64,000 bases of DNA from positions 62,001 through 126,000 of the forward strand of contig MKSR01000048.1 in the NCBI GenBank assembly GCA_001898145.1. The letters run 5' to 3'. The notes under the pieces were generated by a model. It was not told where the DNA came from and did not search any database. It saw only the letters and a program-made list of their open reading frames with translations. Below, piece after piece: positions 34,559 through 42,918 of this stretch. The translations under genes were made by a program, and so were the position numbers. Position 1 is the first letter of the stretch, and every line of letters begins with the position of its first letter. This stretch comes from Dyadobacter sp. 50-39. GTDB taxonomy: Bacteria; Bacteroidota; Bacteroidia; Cytophagales; Spirosomataceae.

Positions 34559-34802
34559 GATTTCTTTTGGTTTATAAAGGTTTTGTTTGACTGATTGGTT
34601 GATACAAAACTAATAGCTATCAAAAGGACGGGTGCTGTATGAAAACGACAGTATTAGGGGGCATTTGCGCCAGTAACAGAACGTTCTATGCATAAGCGGA
34701 TACAATGGATGCGTTTCTATTGCGTTTTAGGTTACAAAAAGTAGAAATTATTAGTAACTTGCTTATAACTGAAATTCCAACGTAGCCCGCAAAAACTGAA
34801 AC

Positions 34803-35105
34803 ATGAAAGAACCGATCATGCAGGATCACATCCTTGCAGCAAGTATACGCAATGGCGACATACCCTCTTTCACACGGGTTTATGAGACCTACCACGCCTA
34901 TTTGTTCCGCTTCGCACTTCGGTTTCTAAAATCCACAGAACATGCCGAAGAAGCTGTACACGATGTATTCCTGAAATTGTGGGAAAACCGCGATGGCCTG
35001 AATAACGAATCTTCGCTGAAATGCTACCTGCTTAAAATCTGCAAAAGCCACATTTTTCACATGCTGACGCGTGCGGGCAAAGAACAGCCTGTATTGCAAC
35101 TTTGA
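34803..35105 (+). CDS. Short ECF sigma factor with region 2 only
   Basis: 100 residues. The sequence FTRVYETYHAYLFRFALRFL followed by HAEEAVHDVFLKLWEN is sigma-70 region 2 of Bacteroidota ECF factors (-10 binding and core binding). The frame stops right after the region 2 helix (KEQPVLQL), so region 4, which reads the -35 element, is missing; the next gene begins 25 bp later, and no frame between holds a region 4. It is not clear whether the short protein works. An alternative start is at 34818. Confidence 0.75.
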   Translation: MKEPIMQDHILAASIRNGDIPSFTRVYETYHAYLFRFALRFLKSTEHAEEAVHDVFLKLWENRDGLNNESSLKCYLLKICKSHIFHMLTRAGKEQPVLQL

Positions 35106-35127
35106 CCATTCCGACCGGGCCAGATCC

Positions 35128-35466
35128 ATGGATAAGGAAATTCATATCAGGAACCTCATTTACAAATACATCTCGAACCAGTGCGACGGTCACGAGCAGG
35201 ACGAACTGCTCCGGCACCTGCAAACGCCTGCGGGCAAGTGGGTTTTTGATGAAGTAATGACGTCGGAGGCAGGCAAAATATTTACCAAAAGTGAAGAAAT
35301 AGAGCCGGCCGTTTCCAGTCGGCTCTTGGGACGTTTGCGGCAAAGTATGATTGCGGAAGAAAACCCGCAAGAACAACCGGTACCTTTTTATGGCAAAGGC
35401 ATTTTCAGGTGGGTAGCGGCATTGCTTGTGCTGGCCGCATTGATCGCTTACTGGTTCATGGCCTAG
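35128..35466 (+). CDS. Truncated FecR-like anti-sigma protein (cytoplasmic domain plus membrane segment)
   Basis: 112 residues from Met 35128, chosen because the upstream frame overlaps the sigma gene. The N-terminal part (IRNLIYKYISNQCDGHEQDELL) resembles the sigma-binding domain of FecR-type anti-sigma proteins of Bacteroidota, and the C-terminus GIFRWVAALLVLAALIAYWFM is one transmembrane helix. The frame stops directly after the helix, so the large periplasmic FecR domain and the STN/DUF4974 part are missing. It follows the short sigma gene, in the usual order. No SusC receptor follows. Confidence 0.65.
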   Translation: MDKEIHIRNLIYKYISNQCDGHEQDELLRHLQTPAGKWVFDEVMTSEAGKIFTKSEEIEPAVSSRLLGRLRQSMIAEENPQEQPVPFYGKGIFRWVAALLVLAALIAYWFMA

Positions 35467-35478
35467 GCCGACACTCCC

Positions 35479-36042
35479 CTACTTTTTAATATACTCATGT
35501 GTAAAATGCGTCCTGGCTTTGGGCTGCGAGAACTTTTCGCTGTTGTATCCCTGCGATCTGCCGCGCGGAATCGAGAGCGACGACCATTTTTCATCCAGCG
35601 CCATTTTGCCGATGAAAACGATCTGCCCCACGTGGTAAGGATAATGGGCCAGCTGACGGTTCACAGCTTCCATGACAGAATGCCCCTGGTTTCGTATATA
35701 AATGATAGTATCCCAATTAGACGCGTTCAGGAAATCCAGTGCATTGAAAAGGCAAGTCCATCCCTCGTTCCATTTCGCGAGCAGTTCCATGCGGTCGCGG
35801 ATATCGTTGTCAAATTCAGCCTCCCGGTTACGCGATTCCTTTTCTCCGTCGGTTGTGAGGAAATCCGTCCAGCGGGAAAGCATATTACCCCATAAATGTG
35901 TGACAATGGTGGCAATGCTATTGCTTTCTTCATTGTATTTCCAGAAGAGCTGTTCGTCGTCCAGCTGCGCGATCGTCTTTTCGCCCAGCATTTTATAGTA
36001 TTCAAATTGCTTTCTGACACTGTCTATATACTCCTGGTTCAT
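35479..36042 (-). CDS. DinB-like / DUF1572 family protein
   Basis: 187 residues forming a four-helix bundle. KQFEYYKMLGEKTIAQLDDEQLFW and IATIVTHLWGNMLSRWTDF, followed by HYPYHVGQIVFIGKMALDEKW, give the three spaced His residues of a DinB-type metal site (H-W, H-V, H). Members include bacillithiol transferases and other thiol-dependent enzymes; the reaction here is unknown. Its end overlaps nothing. It begins 43 bp after the cobC gene on the same strand and may be transcribed with the cobalamin operon, but its function gives no reason for that. Confidence 0.8.
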   Translation of the reverse strand: MNQEYIDSVRKQFEYYKMLGEKTIAQLDDEQLFWKYNEESNSIATIVTHLWGNMLSRWTDFLTTDGEKESRNREAEFDNDIRDRMELLAKWNEGWTCLFNALDFLNASNWDTIIYIRNQGHSVMEAVNRQLAHYPYHVGQIVFIGKMALDEKWSSLSIPRGRSQGYNSEKFSQPKARTHFTHEYIKK

Positions 36043-36085
36043 GGCCTGGCAGTTAAATGGATGAGATCATCCAAATTACGAATTA

Positions 36086-36613
36086 TCAGCCATTAATGCG
36101 AACCCGGATTACCTCGCCGTAGGCTATTTTGATATCAAAAACACGGTTCAGCGGTATCTGATCGACGATCGACAAGATCAGGCGGATCACGCCAGCGTGC
36201 GTCACGACGACCGCCTTACCACCACCGGATTGCCCCAGTTCCATCCAGAATTCTCGTACGCGAGCATACATCTGCATCATGCTTTCGCCCCCGGGCGTGC
36301 GTACGTTCACGTAGTCGTCCATCCACAGCTGCAAAGCCTCCTGATCGACGGTGTCCCATGTTTTGCCTTCCCATTCCCCAAAATCCAGCTCTTGTAAACG
36401 AAAGTCGGTCGAAAATGCTGGTGAAATTGCGCGCGCGAGCTCCGTGCACCGGAATGCGGGGCTGGAATAAACGATATCGAAACCGGTACCCAGCCGGGTT
36501 CGGACCGCATCGAGTTCGGAAGGGAAATCTGCATGCAGTAAAAGCTCCGTCCGGCCATAAATGAGGCCGGGCGCGAAAACGGGCGTCGTGTGCCGGATCA
36601 GGTAAACTTCCAT
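36086..36613 (-). CDS. cobC: Alpha-ribazole-5'-phosphate phosphatase CobC (histidine phosphatase)
   Basis: 175 residues of the phosphoglycerate-mutase-like superfamily. VYLIRHTTPVFAPGLIYG gives the catalytic RHTxP motif; FGEWEGKTWD is the second signature; VTHAGVIRLILSIV supplies the second His. CobC removes the phosphate from alpha-ribazole phosphate before or after attachment to the corrinoid in nucleotide-loop assembly. Its first 16 bp overlap the end of cobS. It is the last cobalamin gene of this operon. Confidence 0.9.
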   Translation of the reverse strand: MEVYLIRHTTPVFAPGLIYGRTELLLHADFPSELDAVRTRLGTGFDIVYSSPAFRCTELARAISPAFSTDFRLQELDFGEWEGKTWDTVDQEALQLWMDDYVNVRTPGGESMMQMYARVREFWMELGQSGGGKAVVVTHAGVIRLILSIVDQIPLNRVFDIKIAYGEVIRVRING

Positions 36614-37383
36614 GATACGACGACAAAGAAGTAAAACGCGACCTCACAAACCTGCTGGATAGCACCCAAGCAATCGCCGGTATAACCACCAATCCATTTT
36701 TTGAAATACCGGGCCAGCAGAATTGTGATCAGTCCCAGGAATGGGAATGCCGCCAAAAGTAATGGCTCCCGAAGCTGTATGGCCATTGCAAGCAACGGCA
36801 GCACCCCAAGCAGGATAGCCATGACCAGCACCCAAAAAGGCGGTTTCTCGGCAACCGGCTTCGCTTTGCTATCCGTATCCCGTGAATAGGGCAGCATATA
36901 AATAACAAATACGGGCATGAGCCTGCTCAGTGCATGTCCGCCTACAAGCGCCATAAGGATGCCCTTTTCGGCACCGACGATGGTATGCAGCAATGCGAAT
37001 TTCAATGCAAGGATCAATATCAGACCTACGGAGGCATAAGTTCCAACGCGGCTGTCTTTCATGATTTCCAGGATTTTCTCCCTTGTCCATCCGCCACCGA
37101 AACCATCGCAAACATCCGCAAAACCATCTTCATGAAATGCTCCGGTCAGCAAAATGGAGATGATCATAGAGCAGAGTACGGCTATCGACGGGTTTGTGAG
37201 ATAATCCCCTGCCAACCACGCGCCACCCGCTATCAGCCCTACCAACCAGCCGATCAATGGCAGGTACGCCGTGGCAAGGCTCAGGTATTCCGGCCGGTAA
37301 ATCACCCATTGCGGAGCCGGAATGCGCGTATAAAATTGCAGCGCAGTGAAAAATAAAGTGAAATGCCGGCGAATGCGTGACAT
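36598..37383 (-). CDS. cobS: Cobalamin synthase CobS (adenosylcobinamide-GDP ribazoletransferase)
   Basis: 261 residues with six or so membrane helices. The conserved acidic motif HEDGFADVCDGFGGG (about 85-100) and REKILEIMKDSRVGTYASVG identify CobS, an inner-membrane enzyme that joins alpha-ribazole to adenosylcobinamide-GDP. The N-terminal FYTRIPAPQW segment is also typical. Position between cobT and cobC supports the role. The gene overlaps cobC by 16 bp. Confidence 0.93.
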   Translation of the reverse strand: MSRIRRHFTLFFTALQFYTRIPAPQWVIYRPEYLSLATAYLPLIGWLVGLIAGGAWLAGDYLTNPSIAVLCSMIISILLTGAFHEDGFADVCDGFGGGWTREKILEIMKDSRVGTYASVGLILILALKFALLHTIVGAEKGILMALVGGHALSRLMPVFVIYMLPYSRDTDSKAKPVAEKPPFWVLVMAILLGVLPLLAMAIQLREPLLLAAFPFLGLITILLARYFKKWIGGYTGDCLGAIQQVCEVAFYFFVVVSWKFT

Positions 37384-37408
37384 AGGTTCTGGATTGTCAG
37401 CTTTGAGT

Positions 37409-38437
37409 TCAATTCTCGGCCTTTTGGCTTACGCCCGCGCTCTCAAAGCTGGCCATTTCATTCAGGAAGGCAACGGCACTCTGCAAAAGCGGATACGCGA
37501 GTGCACAACCGGTACCCTCACCCAGGCGCATATCAAGTTTCAGCAGCGCATCCGCTTCCAGCGATTGAAGCAGCAAACGATGGCCTTTTTCATTGGATTG
37601 ATGGCAAAAAACAGCATGGGTGCGAATCGACGCGTCCATTTTGAAAGCAGCCAAATAACTTACCGACGCGATGAAACCATCCACCAGCACCAGCATTCCC
37701 AGCCGCGCAGCTTCCAGCATGGCACCGCACATCATGGCGATTTCAAAACCACCCATGGCTGCCAGTACCGAAACCGGGTCATTTCCTGTCTGCTGATGAT
37801 GCTCCAATGCACTGGTTAGTACGGCTATTTTTCGGCTTAGCTGCGCATCGTCGAGCCCGGTTCCCTTGCCCACGCATTCGGCAACAGGGATATCCAGCAG
37901 CTTGCTCATAACCGACGAGGCCGACGAGGTGTTTCCGATGCCCATTTCCCCGAAACCGATCACATTGCATCCTGTTTCGCGCACCTCACGTACCAGCTCC
38001 GCTCCCTTTTCGAGGCATTGCCTGCATTCCGCATCCGTCATGGCCGACTGCCGTACAAAGCTTTTGGTACCAAAATTAACCTTGGCGTCGATCAGCTTTT
38101 CGTTTTTCCCAAAATCATGATCCACACCTGCATCCACCAGCAAGAGCTTGATACCGTGCTGCTCCGTAAAAACATTGATCGCAGCACCGCCTCCGATAAA
38201 GTTGAGCACCATCTGCGGCGTTACTTCCGACGGATAGGCACTCACACCTTCCGAAGCGATCCCGTGACTGGCTGCAAATACAATGATATGCGGGTTTGTA
38301 AGACGCGGCGACAATGTATCCTGTACCGAAGCAATCCGGAATGCCAGTTTCTCCAGTTGGCCCAATGCACCCAGCGGCTTGGTTTTGAAATCAATTTTTG
38401 CCTGAATTTCCTGGCTGGTAATAGTGGCAGTATGCAT
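37409..38437 (-). CDS. cobT: Nicotinate-nucleotide:dimethylbenzimidazole phosphoribosyltransferase CobT
   Basis: 342 residues, the full family length. FKTKPLGALGQLEKLAFRIA is the standard start; FGEMGIGNTSSASSVMSKLL is the phosphate-binding turn; and MRLGEGTGCALAYPLLQSA near the end contains the catalytic Glu. CobT makes alpha-ribazole phosphate from a lower-ligand base and nicotinate mononucleotide. Which base is used (DMB or other) cannot be said: no bluB gene is visible here. It starts two bases after cobU ends. Confidence 0.95.
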   Translation of the reverse strand: MHTATITSQEIQAKIDFKTKPLGALGQLEKLAFRIASVQDTLSPRLTNPHIIVFAASHGIASEGVSAYPSEVTPQMVLNFIGGGAAINVFTEQHGIKLLLVDAGVDHDFGKNEKLIDAKVNFGTKSFVRQSAMTDAECRQCLEKGAELVREVRETGCNVIGFGEMGIGNTSSASSVMSKLLDIPVAECVGKGTGLDDAQLSRKIAVLTSALEHHQQTGNDPVSVLAAMGGFEIAMMCGAMLEAARLGMLVLVDGFIASVSYLAAFKMDASIRTHAVFCHQSNEKGHRLLLQSLEADALLKLDMRLGEGTGCALAYPLLQSAVAFLNEMASFESAGVSQKAEN

Positions 38438-38439
38438 AG

Positions 38440-38952
38440 TTATGAAATTGATTTTAAGGTTAATGGCAGCCCCGACACCATCAGGATCGCCTCCTGCGCC
38501 GCCGCGGCCACATATTGATTGGCCCAGCCCTGCAAGTCGGTAAACTTTCGCCCAGCTGCCGTTTCCGCATGGACGCCCATGCCGATTTCATTGGAAATGA
38601 TTATCAGCGTCGCGTCAATGGCCGCCAGCGCATCGACCTCGGTTTTGAATGCAGCCAGCGATTTTTCAACATCGTATTCAGATGCCGCAAACAAATTGGC
38701 CAGCCACAATGTAACGCAGTCGATCACCGCCACTTTTCCTGCAAGCGGCAGCAAGTGAATGTCCCGCTCGCTTTCCAGCGACGTCCATTCCGGGCCGCGC
38801 TCGTCGCGGTGCCGCTTTACACGTTCGGCAAAATCCTCGTCCCAGATCTTCGATGTCGCCACATAAACGGGGCTAGCGCTCTTGCGCAATGCCAGATCCA
38901 TCGCAAACCTGCTTTTCCCGCTGCGAACACCGCCTGTCACGTAAATAATCAT
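38440..38952 (-). CDS. cobU: Adenosylcobinamide kinase / guanylyltransferase CobU
   Basis: 170 residues. The P-loop VTGGVRSGKSRFAMDLAL opens the protein; VKRHRDERGPEWTSLE contains the His that carries GMP; and SNEIGMGVHAETAAGRKF is the conserved end motif. It phosphorylates and then guanylylates adenosylcobinamide, including salvaged cobinamide. The start ATG overlaps the end of pduO by four bases (ATGA), consistent with coupled translation. Confidence 0.95.
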   Translation of the reverse strand: MIIYVTGGVRSGKSRFAMDLALRKSASPVYVATSKIWDEDFAERVKRHRDERGPEWTSLESERDIHLLPLAGKVAVIDCVTLWLANLFAASEYDVEKSLAAFKTEVDALAAIDATLIIISNEIGMGVHAETAAGRKFTDLQGWANQYVAAAAQEAILMVSGLPLTLKSIS

Positions 38953-39533
38953 GACGGCTCGGCACTTTTAAAGCGTTTGTACAGGAAAAGCTGCCATTTT
39001 TCCTCCGCCACACCGGCCTTATCCATTTCGGCACGGGCAAGCGTGAAAAACAGGTCTGAAAGACGGTTGATATAAGCCGGAATAGCCTCATGCACTTCAT
39101 CGGTTTTGATCAGCGAAACCAATCGGCGCTCGCCCCGGCGCATTTGCGTACGCGCGACGTGGCATAATGCCGACACCTCGTTTCCGCCCGGAAGCAGAAA
39201 ATAGTCCGAGGGAGAAGTCATAGCCGCTTCCAGCGCATCGATCCACTCCTCACAAAAAACAGCGCCATCTACCGGCATTGGATTTTTATTCTCCTTCTTG
39301 GCATCCGATGGCCGGGCCAGATGCGACATCATATCCATCAGGTCTTTCTGGATTTTGTGCAACTGAGGCTGCCATTCATGCCCCGCACCCAGCTTCACGC
39401 GCAGCAAACCAATCGTTGAATTGGCTTCGTCCAGCGTCCCAATGCACTCGATACGGACGTCATCTTTGCTTACGCGGCTTCCGCCGAACAGCCCGGTAGT
39501 GCCCTTATCGCCCTTCTTTGTATATATTTTCAT
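38949..39533 (-). CDS. pduO: PduO-type ATP:cob(I)alamin adenosyltransferase
   Basis: 194 residues. MKIYTKKGDKGTTGLFGG is the ATP-binding start of the PduO family; CHVARTQMRRGERRLVSL contains the conserved Arg residues of the active site; and YINRLSDLFFTLARAEM closes the helical bundle. It attaches the adenosyl group of ATP to reduced corrinoid and so feeds the CobU/CobS steps. It is the second gene of the riboswitch-controlled operon, one base after the binding-protein gene. Confidence 0.95.
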   Translation of the reverse strand: MKIYTKKGDKGTTGLFGGSRVSKDDVRIECIGTLDEANSTIGLLRVKLGAGHEWQPQLHKIQKDLMDMMSHLARPSDAKKENKNPMPVDGAVFCEEWIDALEAAMTSPSDYFLLPGGNEVSALCHVARTQMRRGERRLVSLIKTDEVHEAIPAYINRLSDLFFTLARAEMDKAGVAEEKWQLFLYKRFKSAEPS

Positions 39534-39534
39534 T

Positions 39535-40707
39535 TTAATTGATTGATTTATAATAGATCAGCTCGTGTTTCGGCAGCAGCTCGGGGTGGATAATGCGGAT
39601 CAGATCCGCCAGGACCAGGTGCGGGTTTACCGCGCCGGATTCCCAATAATCATTCGCCCCCTGGGTATTCATGCGGTTGTTGTAGCTGTAAATCCGGTTG
39701 GTTTTGAACGCTTTGAAATCGGCATAGCGCACATCCCGCGCGAGCACGTCCTCCTTCGTCTGCACATTGCCAATGCTGACATTCAGCCAAAAATCGGCTT
39801 GCAATGCAACAGGGTACACGGTTTCAAAGCTCAACCGCAGGCTTCCGGTAGCCTTAGTCCCGGACCAATGGTAGGAAGCGCCGGCATCCCGAAAGAAGCG
39901 GCTTACATAACTGTCGCCGTTCGGAACATTCCAGGCGTCTTTGGAATTCATGCCGGTGATCAGGCCCGGTCGTGTTTTGACATTTCTGGTCATGCGCGCC
40001 AGGCGTTCATATTCCTTTTCCACATCGGCAAACTTGCGGTTCACTTCCGCTTCGCCATTGATCAGCGCCGCGAGCAACTTCACCCACTCGGCCCGGCCCA
40101 GGGGTGTCGTTTCCACCCACTCCGAATTGACCATTACCGGAATCCCCGCCTGATGCAGCGACTCGTAGCGGCTCACCCTGGAAACCGGGCTTCCGGTCGC
40201 CATGATCAGATCAGGATGCATACTCACCAGAAGTTCTTCATTAAGCCCCTGCTCTTTACCCACTTCGACGATCTTGCCAGACCTGATCCGGGCAAGGACT
40301 TTTTCCGATGAAACGTATTTGAGGTTACCCATTCCCGAGAGGATATGCTCGCAGCCGAGGAAGCCGATCAGCCCGATGTGAAGCGATGACATGGCCACCA
40401 TGCTCCGCACCGGAATTTCGATCAACTGGCTATCGCGATACCCGATCGGCCGCGGCGTGCCTCGCTGGACCAGTACGTACGTCAGCGTATCCGTCGATTT
40501 CTCGAACGGGCTCATGATTTTTACGACCTTATAATGCTTGTGATAGGTGATTTTAAAGCCTTTGGCGTGCGCCACTCTGACTTTTTCAGGAAACAGATCC
40601 GGACCTGAGTAATGGGAATCGCCTTTTTCGTAAAGCGACGAAGATGTGCTGCAACCGGTCAACAGACCGAACAGCAGCAGGGCTGCAAGTATTTGTCGAA
40701 TAATCAT
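39535..40707 (-). CDS. BtuF-like ABC-transporter substrate-binding lipoprotein
   Basis: 390 residues from Met 40707; the frame continues to 40776 into the riboswitch, so I took the Met that starts a lipoprotein signal (LLLFGLLTGC, acylated Cys). The fold is a periplasmic-binding protein of the class used for B12 and siderophores: two lobes joined by a long helix (LVSMHPDLIMATGSPVSRVS, DVEKEYERLARMTRNVKTRP). The end IYSYNNRMNTQGANDYWESG is typical of this group in Bacteroidota. It presumably binds corrinoids, as its mRNA starts with a cobalamin riboswitch. No ABC permease or ATPase gene is nearby. Confidence 0.88.
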   Translation of the reverse strand: MIIRQILAALLLFGLLTGCSTSSSLYEKGDSHYSGPDLFPEKVRVAHAKGFKITYHKHYKVVKIMSPFEKSTDTLTYVLVQRGTPRPIGYRDSQLIEIPVRSMVAMSSLHIGLIGFLGCEHILSGMGNLKYVSSEKVLARIRSGKIVEVGKEQGLNEELLVSMHPDLIMATGSPVSRVSRYESLHQAGIPVMVNSEWVETTPLGRAEWVKLLAALINGEAEVNRKFADVEKEYERLARMTRNVKTRPGLITGMNSKDAWNVPNGDSYVSRFFRDAGASYHWSGTKATGSLRLSFETVYPVALQADFWLNVSIGNVQTKEDVLARDVRYADFKAFKTNRIYSYNNRMNTQGANDYWESGAVNPHLVLADLIRIIHPELLPKHELIYYKSIN

Positions 40708-40751
40708 GTAGTCATCGGCCTTTCTTCCGAAAGCCATGTTAACAGCGTTTG

Positions 40752-40905
40752 CAGGCAGGTCTTCTGACTCGTTCAACCCTTGTGCCTTCCCGGGGCAAGC
40801 CCAGTGACATCTTACAAGAGCCTCGTAATGAACTCACAGCAGCGGAGACTGTTCCGGATTCTCACCGGATTCCCTTTTAACCACGCATGAGGCGTGTACC
40901 TGGAT
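40752..40905 (-). ncRNA. Cobalamin riboswitch (btuF-pduO-cobUTSC operon)
   Basis: On the minus strand the conserved elements occur in order: GGTTAAAAGGGAATCCGG, then GAATCCGGAACAGTCTCC, GCTGCTGTGAGTTC (the L5-L13 contact), and the closing GTCAGAAGACCTGCC (the B12 box). The peripheral helix between them is short (CACTGG..CCCGGG with a small loop). The end lies 45 bp before the start codon of the binding-protein gene, so control of translation is plausible. Confidence 0.95.
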
Positions 40906-40910
40906 GGCCG

Positions 40911-40918
40911 CAAAACTA
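40911..40918 (-). promoter_or_regulatory. Candidate -7 element of the btuF-cob operon
   Basis: On the minus strand the sequence reads TAGTTTTG, matching TAnnTTTG, a few bases upstream of the aptamer. A possible TTTG (-33) is 24 bp away, slightly more than the usual spacing. Confidence 0.55.
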
Positions 40919-40968
40919 GCAATATTTTATTGCTTATCATTGCAAAGACTCATTTACACACACGCAGA

Positions 40969-41990
40969 ATGAAACGCGACGACACCCTCTGGAAATCGAT
41001 TCTGGAAGATATTTTTGAAGATTTCCTGATCTTCTTCTATCCGGATGCAGGCTCATTCTTCGATTTTCGAAAGATTTCGAATACCTCGACAAGGAGTTGG
41101 GACAATTGTTTCCGCCGGAGGGTAATTCATACCAGAACCGGTTTGTAGACAAACTTGTAAAAGTGCCTTGCCGAAATGGCGACAATGAATGGATTCTGGT
41201 GCACATCGAAGTGCAAGGCTATCGTGATCCTGATTTTGCCCGGCGAATGTTCACTTATTACTCACGGATACTGGATAAATATGGTAAGCCAATCACTGCA
41301 TTTGCCATTTTCACAGAAGGCAATGCCGCATTCATGCCCTGTGAATATTACAGGGAATTTATGGGCACGAGTGTTTCATACAGGTACAATGCATTCAAGA
41401 TCCTGGATCAGGACGAGCAGGCGCTTCGAGAAAACGACAATCCGTTTGCGATGGTGGTACTGACGGTGCTGATCGCCCTAAAGCGTAAACATTTCACCGA
41501 GAAGGAACTACTTACATTAAAGACCGATCTGATTAAGGCCCTGCTTAGCAGAAACTTACGCAAGTCGAAGGTCAGACGCCTGTTAATTTTCATCAGGTGT
41601 ACCATTCGCTTTGAGAATCGCCACGCCGAGGCTAAATTTGATAAAGTGTTTAACAAACTCACACGAACACGAGAAGCTATGGGTATCGAGGAATTAATGA
41701 AAGACGAATTGGAAAAAACCGGATTCGGCAAATTAGTCGATCAGCTCCTGGAAACCCGTGAGGCCATGGGTATCGAAAAATTCATGGCCCACTGGGACAG
41801 AGAAATGGCGAGGTTTGAAATCGAGCAAAAAATCGAAGCGGAGATTGTAAAGAAGGTTACAGCTCAGAATAATGCTAAGATTGTCAGCAATCTTTTGAAA
41901 GAAACGTCCTTCTCTACTGAAGAAATTGCACGATTGGTGGGCGTTTCTCCCGAATTTGTCCAAAAGCTCAAAATAGAGAGTCAGCGCTAA
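40969..41990 (+). pseudogene. Rpn/PD-(D/E)XK family nuclease, frameshifted near the start
   Basis: The N-terminal 34 residues (MKRDDTLWKSILEDIFEDF, then FFYPDAGSFFDF) are in one frame and the rest (KDFEYLDKELGQLFPPEGNS, then NEWILVHIEVQGYRDPDFA) in another. A single missing A in AAA at 41070-41072 explains the shift; the combined product has about 340 residues. WILVHIEVQG is the core strand of the PD-(D/E)XK nuclease fold of Rpn/transposase-like proteins (formerly DUF4351/PDDEXK_2), which promote recombination. A helical, repeat-containing C-terminus (two copies of TREAMGIE) follows. It lies in a gap between the two B12 operons and overlaps cbiB by 23 bp at its 3' end. Confidence 0.8.
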
Positions 41991-42918
41991 AACTCAGATG
42001 CGCGAGGATAATCATCAACACCATCGCCAAACAAGTCCGCTGGTTAACCCTTGCCGCAATGGTAATTTCATTCGATTCAATAACCCTGTCATTCTCGCCG
42101 ATAAACGGCTTCTCTACCAGCTTCCCGTGGTACACGTTGGGGCCGCCAAAGCGGCAGTCCAGGATCCCGGCGAACGCGGCCTCGGGATAGCCGGCATTGG
42201 GGCTCTTATGCTTACTGCCAAATCGGAAAATAAACCGCAATCCGCGCCTGCTTCCTACTACCAATACCATGAGTGTCGCCGTCAGCCGCGCGGGAATGAA
42301 GTTAGCCACGTCATCCAGCCTGGCCGCAAATTTCCCAAACCATTCATACCGCTCGCTACGGTACCCAAGCATGGAGTCCATCGTATTGACCATTTTGTAG
42401 GCCATCATACCCGGCACGCCTGCCACCGCGTAGTAGAAGAGCGGCGCAATCACCCCGTCACTCAGGTTTTCGGACATGGTTTCCAGTACGGCAATGCGTA
42501 TTTGCTGTGCGTTCAGCTTCGAAGTGTCCCTGCCTACAATCCTTGAAAGTTGCCTCCTCCCCGCGCCCAGCCCCTCATATTCAAGTACTGAAAACACCTT
42601 CCGGCCTTCCGCGATAAGCGAATGATTTGCCAGGCCATAGTATACCCAAGCACTGTTCACGGCCAAATACAAAGCCGGTACGCTCAACAGGATCACATTC
42701 AGACAGTAAAAGAATGCAAACACCGATGCCACCAACATAATGCTCATCCCCGCCCCCTTCAAAAAACGGAAACGGCCCTGATTCAACCATTTTTCACCTT
42801 TTGCAATTGCATTACCGAACACCCGCACCGGGTGCGGCCGGTTGTCAGGGTCGCCGAGCCACAAATCGAGCAGGTATCCCGCTAGCAATGGAACAGTTAG
42901 TAATAGAGCGCCTGCCAT
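41968..42918 (-). CDS. cbiB: Adenosylcobinamide-phosphate synthase CbiB
   Basis: 316 residues with several membrane helices. LDLWLGDPDNRPHPVRVFG is the conserved start motif of CbiB/CobD; SENLSDGVIAPLFYYAVAG and YKMVNTMDSMLGY follow; DDVANFIPARLTA is the last signature. It attaches the aminopropanol phosphate arm to adenosylcobyric acid at the membrane. The gene overlaps cobD by 22 bp and is the last of the CbiA-CobN-chelatase-CbiP-CobD-CbiB operon. Its 3' end overlaps the Rpn gene on the other strand. Confidence 0.95.
   Translation of the reverse strand: MAGALLLTVPLLAGYLLDLWLGDPDNRPHPVRVFGNAIAKGEKWLNQGRFRFLKGAGMSIMLVASVFAFFYCLNVILLSVPALYLAVNSAWVYYGLANHSLIAEGRKVFSVLEYEGLGAGRRQLSRIVGRDTSKLNAQQIRIAVLETMSENLSDGVIAPLFYYAVAGVPGMMAYKMVNTMDSMLGYRSERYEWFGKFAARLDDVANFIPARLTATLMVLVVGSRRGLRFIFRFGSKHKSPNAGYPEAAFAGILDCRFGGPNVYHGKLVEKPFIGENDRVIESNEITIAARVNQRTCLAMVLMIILAHLSFSADSLF

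Noticed and set aside
34803-35105. Frameshift explanation for the short sigma factor
   Set aside because: No frame between 35103 and the next start codon encodes a sigma region 4; a deletion or a true short protein fits better.
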